Shown: in pieces, positions 58,329 through 64,000 of the stretch
How positions within the stretch are numbered: the first letter of the stretch is position 1
How the letters are laid out: each line of letters opens with the position of its first letter
NCBI RefSeq assembly: GCF_013170805.1
Contig: NZ_CP051293.1
Location: 3,106,001 to 3,170,000, forward strand
Length of the DNA: 64,000 bases
DNA from: Mesorhizobium sp. NZP2077
GTDB lineage: Bacteria > Pseudomonadota > Alphaproteobacteria > Rhizobiales > Rhizobiaceae
Reading direction: 5' to 3'
Translations under genes and position numbers: made by a program
Notes under the pieces: model-generated
What the model was told of the DNA's origin: nothing
Database searches by the model: none
The model's input: only the letters and a program-made list of their open reading frames with translations

Positions 58329-58808
58329 CTAACCGCCTGATCTGCGGATCAGGTCGCGGCCGATCGGCTTCGGCGCCTCGCTGCGCAGCACCAGCGCCGT
58401 GGTGACAGCACCATGGCGCGCCACGGCGTCGACGATGGTTTCCAGGTGGGCGGGCGAGGGCGCGACCACTTTCACGATGAAGCAATCCTCGCCGGTCAGC
58501 CGGTGCACCTCGGTAATCTCGGGCATTGCGGCGAACTGCTTCAGGCAGGGGCGGATGTGCTCATGCGTGGTGCGCACGCGGATGATGGCCATCATGCCGA
58601 GACCGAGCGCCGCCGGATCGATCACCGCGGTGTAGCCGGCAATGACGCCGCGCTCCTCCAACCGCTTGACCCGCTCGGACGTCGCCGGTTGCGACAGCCC
58701 CACCCGCCGGCCAAGCTCCGACATGCCGATGCGGCCATTCTCCTGCATGGTTTCGACAATGGCGACGTCGGTCGGGTCGAGCGGCGTGCGCTCAGCGTTG
58801 TTCTTCAT
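58329..58808 (-). CDS. Lrp/AsnC-family transcriptional regulator
   Basis: A 159-residue regulator. The helix-turn-helix reads VAIVETMQENGRIGMSELGR then RVGLSQPATSERVKRLEERG; the RAM domain follows with IIRVRTTHEHIRPCLKQFAA, EVHRLTGEDCFIVKVVAPS. Such proteins bind amino acids and control their metabolism or export. ATG 58808 is the likely start; the extension to 58973 is not homologous. It is divergent from the RBBP9-like hydrolase gene; CCATCGG...CCGATGG arms (58822-58851) in the shared promoter may be its site. Confidence 0.88.
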   Translation of the reverse strand: MKNNAERTPLDPTDVAIVETMQENGRIGMSELGRRVGLSQPATSERVKRLEERGVIAGYTAVIDPAALGLGMMAIIRVRTTHEHIRPCLKQFAAMPEITEVHRLTGEDCFIVKVVAPSPAHLETIVDAVARHGAVTTALVLRSEAPKPIGRDLIRRSGG

Positions 58809-58821
58809 GGGCACCTTGAAT

Positions 58822-58851
58822 CCATCGGCAAGGACGTGATTTTTCCGATGG
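58822..58851. promoter_or_regulatory. Inverted repeat in the Lrp/hydrolase promoter
   Basis: CCATCGG at 58822-58828 and CCGATGG at 58845-58851 form perfect seven-base arms separated by 16 bases. Located 14 bases beyond the Lrp start, it could be an autoregulatory Lrp site; the wide spacer makes this uncertain. Confidence 0.35.
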
Positions 58852-58916
58852 TTTCCCATTCTCGATGCCAACGCAAGACGCCACCATGCGCCCTCAATCG
58901 ATTGGAGCAAGGCGAC

Positions 58917-59450
58917 ATGACGCATTTCATCAACCTGCCGGGAAGCGGCGGTTCGGGTCCGGGCCATTGGCAATCGCGCTGGGAAAGCGTCAATCCGGCG
59001 ATGCGGCGCTTCCAGCCGTCAAGCTGGGATTTGCCCGATTTCACCGACTGGCTGGCGGCGCTGGAAGCTGCGGTGATCGCGGCGCCGGAGCCGCCGGTGC
59101 TGGTCGCGCACAGCCTGTCCTGCCTGCTGATCGCGCACTGGCAGAAGATTTCGCGAAGGCCGGTGAAGGCGGCCTTGCTGGTCGGCGTGCCCGACCCGAA
59201 GTCCGCGGTCTTTCCCGGGTACGGCATGGCTTTCGCCAGAATTCCCGAGGGCCGGCTGCGCTTTGCCTCGCTTGTGGTGACGAGCACCAACGATCCCTAT
59301 GGCTCGGCGGGTTATGCGCAGGCGAGGGCGACGCAATGGGGCAGCCGCATCGCCGTCATCGGTCCGTTCGGCCACATCAATGCCGAAAGCGGCCTGGGCG
59401 ACTGGCCGGAAGGTTTGGCGCTGCTTGAGGGTCTGGTGTCCGAGGCTTGA
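58917..59450 (+). CDS. RBBP9/YdeN-type serine hydrolase
   Basis: A 177-residue single-domain alpha/beta hydrolase. INLPGSGGSGPGHWQSRWES at the N-terminus, LVAHSLSCLLIAHW with the nucleophile Ser (H-S-L), an acid in SLVVTSTNDPYGS and the catalytic His in GPFGHINAESGLGDWPEG match the RBBP9/YdeN family. The substrate is unknown. AAGGCG precedes ATG 58917. It is divergent from the Lrp gene, its possible regulator. Confidence 0.85.
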   Translation: MTHFINLPGSGGSGPGHWQSRWESVNPAMRRFQPSSWDLPDFTDWLAALEAAVIAAPEPPVLVAHSLSCLLIAHWQKISRRPVKAALLVGVPDPKSAVFPGYGMAFARIPEGRLRFASLVVTSTNDPYGSAGYAQARATQWGSRIAVIGPFGHINAESGLGDWPEGLALLEGLVSEA

Positions 59451-59462
59451 AGGTGGTGGCGC

Positions 59463-60065
59463 TCAGCCGCCATTCACCAAAGCGAGGACAAGCTTCTGCA
59501 GATTGCCGCCCTGGCCGAGTTCGACACGGTCGAAATCGCGGCTGCCCTGTATGCGCGCCTTCGAGATCGCGTCGAGCCGACGGACAACTTCGGCCCTGAT
59601 CTTGCTGCATTTGGGATCGTCAGTGACGGTCAGGCCGTCTGTCACGGCTTCGATGTCATGGACCATCTGTATCATGCTGGCGCCATGCACCTTCTCATGG
59701 GCGCTGACGCCGGCGATGAACACCTCCCATTTCTTCTGGACGGCCGGCGGCAGCGGCGCGGAAGGGCTTGGCAAGGTGTAGGTGATGACCAGTTTCGGAT
59801 TCCTCGCCGTCAGCACGCAGTCCTTGCCCCTGGGCTTGTAGTCCCTGACCCCCCAGGTCAGCTTGAAGTTGGTGTAGGCGATGGCGCGGGTAATACCGAC
59901 ATTCGGCCCATTCTCGCCGATCGACCGGTAGAGCTCCAGCCCCGACTGGCCTGAAATGGCGTAGGTCTCGACCTTCTCGACCGGCTTCCATTCGGCATGG
60001 GCGGTGAGCGGCAAGGCTATCAGCGCGACCGTCAAAAGAAACAGACGAACACAGGTTCTCAACAC
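59463..60065 (-). CDS. DUF922-type secreted putative zinc protease
   Basis: A 200-residue protein starting at GTG 60065 (or 60068) with a signal peptide (RLFLLTVALIALPLTAHAEW). The domain contains FIAGVSAHEKVHGASMIQMV with an HExxH motif (HEKVH), as in DUF922 proteins, thought to be zinc-dependent. It is predicted periplasmic. The frame stays open far upstream to 60680, but the signal peptide and GGAGAGT near 60072 fix the start. It is divergent from the secreted protein at 60174. Confidence 0.75.
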   Translation of the reverse strand: MLRTCVRLFLLTVALIALPLTAHAEWKPVEKVETYAISGQSGLELYRSIGENGPNVGITRAIAYTNFKLTWGVRDYKPRGKDCVLTARNPKLVITYTLPSPSAPLPPAVQKKWEVFIAGVSAHEKVHGASMIQMVHDIEAVTDGLTVTDDPKCSKIRAEVVRRLDAISKARIQGSRDFDRVELGQGGNLQKLVLALVNGG

Positions 60066-60173
60066 CACACTCTCCAGACCGGAACCGAACAGGCAATGCC
60101 AGCGGAAGGCTTTTCCTATATGCTGCCGGCCGGTGCTGCAAATGGGTCTTAGAGAGAGACAATGGGGGAAGTC

Positions 60174-60668
60174 ATGAGAAGATATCTCGTCGTCGCCGGT
60201 GCCGTGGCGGCCTTGCAGGCCGCACAGCCGGCTTTTGCCGCGTCGTGCAGCGGCTGGAGCGCGAAGATGGAGGAAGACGAAGGCGGCAAGGTGCTGACCG
60301 CCTCGGTCTGCGGCGGGCCGAAGGGCGATGCGCAACTGATGCTGACCTGTTTCGACACGCCGGTGCTGAGCTACGATCTGGGCGCCAGCGGCCAGCAGAC
60401 GGAGCCCGGCATGAGCGGCGCGTTCGACTTCAAGGCCGACGGCAAGACGGTGACCAAGACGCTGCAGCTCGAGGAAATGTACGGTTATTTCGTGGTCAAT
60501 CTGGCCAAGGCTGATCCGCTTTTGGACCTGTTGCGCTCGAAGGGCGATGTGACGGTCAGCGCTGCCAAATTTGGCGCGATCAGTTTTCCGCTGAAGGGGT
60601 CGAGCGGGGCCATCGGCAAGGCCTTGGCGCAATGCGGCAAGGCGAAGCCCGCGGCTGACGGGGATTGA
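60174..60668 (+). CDS. Secreted protein of unknown function
   Basis: A 164-residue protein with a signal peptide (RRYLVVAGAVAALQAAQPAF-A). The mature part has four Cys (AASCSGWSAK, ASVCGGPKGD, LTCFDTPV, AQCGKAKP), consistent with two disulfides, and reads as an all-beta protein. No family recognised. GGGGGA lies five bases before ATG 60174; ATG 60162 is the alternative. It may work with the divergent DUF922 protein, but nothing shows this. Confidence 0.65.
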   Translation: MRRYLVVAGAVAALQAAQPAFAASCSGWSAKMEEDEGGKVLTASVCGGPKGDAQLMLTCFDTPVLSYDLGASGQQTEPGMSGAFDFKADGKTVTKTLQLEEMYGYFVVNLAKADPLLDLLRSKGDVTVSAAKFGAISFPLKGSSGAIGKALAQCGKAKPAADGD

Positions 60669-60718
60669 GGACTTCGTCATCCAAGGGTCTCCGCGACGGA
60701 GCTCCGCTCCTGCTTCGC

Positions 60719-62134
60719 CTAGGATGACGAAGGGAGGGGAAGCTGCCGCATCACCCCGCCCAACCCTACCGTCGCCGCCCCCAACTCCTCATCCGAAAAC
60801 CCGGAGAAACCCAGCACCAGCCCGTGTCTCGGCATTCCGTCGACGAACATGGCGGACAGCGCCCGGGCGCCGACCCCCACCGCTTTTGCCGCTTCGACGA
60901 TTGCCGTGTCCGGCCCGCCGCCCTTCAGCATCGCCATCAAATGCAGCCCCTGTTCAGGCACCGTCACGTCGAGCTTATCGCCGCAATGCGCCTCGAGCCC
61001 TGCCACCAGCACATCGCGCGCGGCTTGCACGCGGCGGCGTACGCGTCTGAGATGGGCGGCGAAATGGCCTTCGTTGAGGAGGTCGGTCAGCGCGCCTTCG
61101 GCCAGCGTCGAGGGGTAGCGGTCGGAGCGCGCCCGGACCGCCATGACGGCATCGAGCAGCGGCTCGGGCACCACGACATAGCCGATGCGCAGACCGGGGA
61201 AGAGCACCTTTGAGAACGTGCCGAGATAGGCGACGCGGTTTGCACCATCCATGCCTTGCAGCGAGGTCAGCGGCGGGCCGGCATAGCGGAACTCGCTGTC
61301 GTAATCGTCCTCGATGATCCAGGCATCGTTGCGCCGCGCCCAGTCGAGCAGGCCCAGGCGGCGGCGCATCGTCATCGTCACGCCGAGCGGATATTGATGC
61401 GAGGGCGTGACATAGGCCGCGCGCGCGTTCGGGCAAAGGCTTTCGCCGATCTCGGGATCGAGCCCTTCGGCGTCGACCGGCACGCCAACCACCTTGGCGC
61501 CACCACCGGCCAGCGCCGCATGCGCCATGGGATAGCAGGGGTTTTCGATCCAGACAGCATCACCGGGGCGAAGCGCCGCGCGAACCAGAAGGTCGAGCCC
61601 TTGCTGTGTCCCCGATGTCAGCACGATCTGGCCGGCGTCGCAGCGCACGCCGCGCGCGGTTCGCAGATAGGTCGCAATCGCGGTGCGCAGCGCGATGCCG
61701 CCGCGCGGATCGCCGTAGCGGAAATGCTCCGGCCCGGGGCGGGCGAGGTGGCGCGACAGCAGGATGCGGAACAGGTTGAGTGTGCGCGGATCGGACGCCG
61801 CCACGCCAAGGGCGCAAGGCAGCGACGTGGCGGCATCGATCTCGGGCGGACGCGCCTTGGCCAGTGTTGTCGGCAGATATGGCACGTCTGGTGCGACGAA
61901 GGTGCCGGCGCCGACCTTGGCTGTTGCAAAACCTTCCGAGATCAGCATTTCGAAACAGGCGACCGCTGCCGAACGCGACAGGCCGAAACGCCCTGCAAGA
62001 TCGCGGGTGGTCGGCAATTTGGCGCCGGCGGCCAGCGCGCCGGTCTCGATCAGCCGCCGCAGTGCCGCATAGAGCTCGCGGCTGCGCGGGCCGTCGCCCG
62101 GCAGCACCGGGATCAGCGCCGACCAATCCGGCAT
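60719..62134 (-). CDS. MocR-family regulator (GntR-aminotransferase fusion)
   Basis: A 471-residue protein. Residues 1-75 form a GntR winged helix (RELYAALRRLIETGALAAGA, LPTTRDLAGRFGLSRSAAVA), then an aminotransferase-like domain with LTSGTQQGLDLLVRAALRPG, the PLP-binding IIEDDYDSEFRYAG and GTFSKVLFPGLRIGYVV with the Schiff-base Lys. MocR proteins such as PdxR sense pyridoxal phosphate. It is divergent from a PNPOx-like gene, consistent with vitamin B6 metabolism. Three ATTGGTC sites occur in the promoter. ATG 62134 is the start of homology. Confidence 0.9.
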   Translation of the reverse strand: MPDWSALIPVLPGDGPRSRELYAALRRLIETGALAAGAKLPTTRDLAGRFGLSRSAAVACFEMLISEGFATAKVGAGTFVAPDVPYLPTTLAKARPPEIDAATSLPCALGVAASDPRTLNLFRILLSRHLARPGPEHFRYGDPRGGIALRTAIATYLRTARGVRCDAGQIVLTSGTQQGLDLLVRAALRPGDAVWIENPCYPMAHAALAGGGAKVVGVPVDAEGLDPEIGESLCPNARAAYVTPSHQYPLGVTMTMRRRLGLLDWARRNDAWIIEDDYDSEFRYAGPPLTSLQGMDGANRVAYLGTFSKVLFPGLRIGYVVVPEPLLDAVMAVRARSDRYPSTLAEGALTDLLNEGHFAAHLRRVRRRVQAARDVLVAGLEAHCGDKLDVTVPEQGLHLMAMLKGGGPDTAIVEAAKAVGVGARALSAMFVDGMPRHGLVLGFSGFSDEELGAATVGLGGVMRQLPLPSSS

Positions 62135-62180
62135 ATTGGTCTGATTTTTATCCACTGGATTGGTCCTTTTATCGACCAAT
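62135..62180. promoter_or_regulatory. MocR operator candidates: three ATTGGTC sites
   Basis: ATTGGTC occurs at 62135-62141 and, 24 bp on, at 62159-62165; the complementary GACCAAT lies at 62174-62180. Direct plus inverted repeats of a heptamer are the operator layout described for PdxR/MocR proteins. The first site touches the regulator start, the last is 35 bases before the PNPOx-like start. Confidence 0.65.
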
Positions 62181-62214
62181 ATCACAGCGCATGGTTGGCA
62201 GGCCAGAGACAAGG

Positions 62215-62943
62215 ATGCAAGCCGTGAACGACGTCGCCGCCAGCTTTCCGACTACCAGCCGCAACCGGGTCAAGCGCCTGCATGAGCGCGGCAGCTACGA
62301 TCACGCGGCCGTCTTCGCGGTGCTGGATGCCGGGCTGCTCTGCCACGTCGCCTATACATTCGACGGCCAGCCCTATTGCACGCCGACCATCCACTGGCGC
62401 GAGGGCGACATGCTTTACTGGCACGGCTCGTCCGCCAGCCGCATGCTGCGGCAGCTGCGCGGCGGCACGCCGGCCTGTCTCACCGTGTCGCATCTCGACG
62501 GGCTGGTGCTGGCGCGCACCGGCTTCAACCATTCGGCGAACTACCGGTCGGCGATGTGTTTCGGCACGGCGCGCATCGTCGACGAGCCGGAGGAGAAGAT
62601 GAAGGCGCTGGCCGGCGTCGTCGACCGCTTCTACCCCGGCCGCAGCGAAACCTTGCGGCCGATCTCGGCGCAGGAAGCCAAGGCGACGACGGTCATCGGC
62701 ATGCGCATCGAGGAGGCATCGGCGAAAGTGCGCGCCAAGGGCGTCGCCGACGATGAGGAGGATTACGGCCACCCGGTGTGGGCCGGCGTCATCCCGGTGC
62801 GCATGGTGATCGGCGCGGCCGAGCCCTGTCCGAGGCTGCTGCCTGATATCGAGCGGCCGGAGAATCTGGCTGGGTATGCCGAGGGTGAAAGGTTGGATCG
62901 CGCGCTGATAGAGGCGCAGGCGGTGTATGAGGGCGAGCCATAA
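62215..62943 (+). CDS. Pyridoxamine 5'-phosphate oxidase-like FMN-binding protein
   Basis: A 242-residue split-barrel flavoprotein. RNRVKRLHERGSYDHAAVFA, LLCHVAYTFDGQPYCTPTIH, GSSASRMLRQLRGGTPACLT and SANYRSAMCFGTARIV match the PNPOx-like family binding FMN. The true PNPOx C-terminal RLHDR motif is not evident, so substrate may differ. ATG 62215 (AAGG nearby) was chosen. It is divergent from the MocR regulator, suggesting induction or repression by that protein. Confidence 0.82.
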   Translation: MQAVNDVAASFPTTSRNRVKRLHERGSYDHAAVFAVLDAGLLCHVAYTFDGQPYCTPTIHWREGDMLYWHGSSASRMLRQLRGGTPACLTVSHLDGLVLARTGFNHSANYRSAMCFGTARIVDEPEEKMKALAGVVDRFYPGRSETLRPISAQEAKATTVIGMRIEEASAKVRAKGVADDEEDYGHPVWAGVIPVRMVIGAAEPCPRLLPDIERPENLAGYAEGERLDRALIEAQAVYEGEP

Positions 62944-62949
62944 CCTGCG

Positions 62950-63112
62950 CTTCTTCCCTTCTCCCCTTGTGGGAGAAGGTGGCCTCGCGAAGCGAGGTCG
63001 GATGAGGGGTGTTCCAGAAAACACCAACGCCTCACTCCGCTGGAGCACCCCTCATCCGTCTCGGCGCTGCGCGCCGATCCACCTTCCCCCACAAGGGGGG
63101 AAGGAAGGGCGC
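62950..63112. repeat. RIME-like intergenic palindrome
   Basis: About 160 bp forming an imperfect inverted repeat: one arm has CCTTCTCCCCTTGTGGGAGA...GGATGAGGGGTG, the other CACCCCTCATCCGTC...CACCTTCCCCCACAAGGGG. It matches the well-known rhizobial RIME family in layout and core sequence (TCTCCCC...GGGGAGA, TCATCC). It has no coding capacity and lies between the PNPOx-like and GNAT genes. Confidence 0.8.
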
Positions 63113-63150
63113 ACCTTGCCGCTGCCAGTGCCTCGCGCTATCCCCCCACC

Positions 63151-63603
63151 ATGATCACCTTCCGCAAGGCGCAAGCCTCCGACCTGCCTGTCATCGTCGC
63201 CATGCTGGCCGACGATCCGCTGGGTGCCGCCCGTGAAGATGCCTCGTTGCCACTGGCGCAAGGCTATGTCGATGCCTTCGACGCGATCGACGCCGATCCC
63301 AACCAGTTGCTGGCGGTGGCCGTGGATGGCGCGGAGGTGATCGGCACGTTGCAGATCACCTTCCTCGCCGGACTGTCGCGCAAGGGCGCCTGGCGCGGGC
63401 AGATCGAGGCGGTTCGTATTGCCGGCCAGCGGCGCTCGGGCGGCATCGGCCGGCTGATGTGCGAATGGGCGATCGATCAATGCCGGGCGCGCGGCTGTAG
63501 TCTTGTGCAACTGACCACCGACAAGGGGCGGGCGGACGCGCACCGCTTCTATGACAGCCTCGGCTTTACCGGCAGCCATATTGGTTACAAGAAAGCACTG
63601 TAG
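63151..63603 (+). CDS. GNAT-family N-acetyltransferase
   Basis: A 150-residue GNAT protein. ITFRKAQASDLPVIVAMLAD at the N-terminus, LLAVAVDGAEVIGTLQITFL, IEAVRIAGQRRSGGIGRLMC (the acetyl-CoA-binding Q/R-x-x-G-x-G/A segment) and AHRFYDSLGFTGSHIGYKKA at the end are diagnostic. The acceptor is unknown. ATG 63151 starts just past the RIME-like repeat. Confidence 0.88.
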   Translation: MITFRKAQASDLPVIVAMLADDPLGAAREDASLPLAQGYVDAFDAIDADPNQLLAVAVDGAEVIGTLQITFLAGLSRKGAWRGQIEAVRIAGQRRSGGIGRLMCEWAIDQCRARGCSLVQLTTDKGRADAHRFYDSLGFTGSHIGYKKAL

Positions 63604-63675
63604 CGTTCCGCCCCTGCAGCGACTGGCGTATAGCGCAAGGCATTCAGGCACTATTTGAATTGCCTGGCAAAGCGG

Positions 63676-63702
63676 ATATAGGTCAGTCAGGTTGACCTAT
63701 AT
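63676..63702. promoter_or_regulatory. Perfect palindrome before the aminotransferase gene
   Basis: ATATAGGTCA and TGACCTATAT form perfect ten-base arms around a seven-base centre, ending 24 bases before the aminotransferase start. It is the strongest palindrome in the window and a likely repressor or activator site for that gene. Confidence 0.7.
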
Positions 63703-63726
63703 GAAAATCGTCTGGGGAGGCGTGAC

Positions 63727-64000
63727 TTGACCCTTATGAACCTCTTGGCTTCGCGCTCGTCGCGCATGAAAGCCTCCGAAATCCGCGAGTTGCTGAAGCT
63801 GCTCGACCAGCCTGACATCATCTCGTTCGCCGGCGGCATTCCCGATCCGGCGCTGTTTCCGGCCGAGGCCATCCGCGATGCCTATGCCGAGGTGCTCGGT
63901 GGTGCCGAGGCCGGGGCGGCGCTGCAATACCAGGTTTCGGAAGGCTATCTGCCGCTGCGGCGCTGGCTCGCCGGGCAGATGGGCAAGCTCGGCGTTGCCT
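63727..64000 (+). CDS. PLP-dependent aminotransferase, N-terminal part (cut by window end)
   Basis: The first 91 residues of an aminotransferase: LASRSSRMKASEIRELLKLL, DQPDIISFAGGIPDPALFPA, then QYQVSEGYLPLRRWLAGQM. The FAGGxPDP motif is typical of 2-aminoadipate/valine-pyruvate-type and MocR-related class I aminotransferases. TTG 63727 has GGAGG six bases upstream; ATG 63736 is the alternative. The gene runs off the right edge. Confidence 0.85.
   Translation, partial: MTLMNLLASRSSRMKASEIRELLKLLDQPDIISFAGGIPDPALFPAEAIRDAYAEVLGGAEAGAALQYQVSEGYLPLRRWLAGQMGKLGVA

Overview
The window looks like chromosomal DNA of a high-GC alphaproteobacterium of the Rhizobiales, most likely Mesorhizobium or a close relative. 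This rests on GTTC-N7-GTTC SOS-box usage, RIME-like rhizobial intergenic palindromes, the protein families present (SCPU pili, Ada/2OG-oxygenase cluster, BKACE, MocR, DUF1127) and their sequence style. It is an inference from reading the sequence, not from a database search. No rRNA, tRNA, replication origin or CRISPR array was seen.

Layout. 1-8.7 kb is a patchwork: a glycosyltransferase tail, a sulfotransferase-like gene, a methyltransferase, and a BTAD-regulator/hydrolase fusion. A copy of the 3' end of that fusion recurs at about 4.8-5.1 kb, and a short piece recurs near 8.36 kb. Between these copies sit a zinc-peptidase lipoprotein gene and an OsmC/flavoprotein/DUF1127 group, and the last copy abuts a deleted methyltransferase pseudogene. 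8.7-15.3 kb holds a TadG-like von Willebrand protein and an archaic (Csu-type) chaperone-usher pilus locus. 15.3-17 kb is a graveyard: an IS110 relic and the C-terminal stumps of a sugar ABC permease and a LacI-type repressor. 17-24 kb carries NUDIX, fatty acid hydroxylase, rsgA, a small lasso-leader-like peptide gene, SOS-controlled dinB, HxlR/DHFR-like reductase, a hydrolase and a frameshifted ECF sigma factor. 24-33 kb has small enzymes and regulators and an alkylation-damage cluster (Ada, small protein, Ogt, 2OG-Fe(II) oxygenase).

33-43.4 kb contains a PAS-GGDEF-EAL protein and a 2,627-residue autotransporter whose passenger has ten full 91-residue repeats, including two apparently identical blocks of about 580 bp. 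43.9-47.6 kb holds a BKACE enzyme and a hydroxycinnamate (ferulate/coumarate) degradation operon: ech plus a frameshifted acyl-CoA ligase, divergent from a MarR gene with two palindromic operators between them. 47.6-64 kb contains housekeeping-type enzymes, a second GGDEF-EAL protein, a di-heme peroxidase, an AcpA-type phosphoesterase, MocR with divergent PNPOx-like gene, a RIME-like palindrome, a GNAT and a truncated aminotransferase.

Recurring themes are divergent regulator/target pairs with visible palindromes in the shared promoter, and three otherwise intact genes broken by single-base indels (about 3470, 23542 and 45233). The indels may be real decay or consensus-sequence errors. No wholly new multi-gene system could be demonstrated. 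The best leads are the orphan RiPP-like peptide gene, the alkylation cluster with its small protein, the dynamic autotransporter repeat array, and the repeated hydrolase 3' end as a rearrangement scar.
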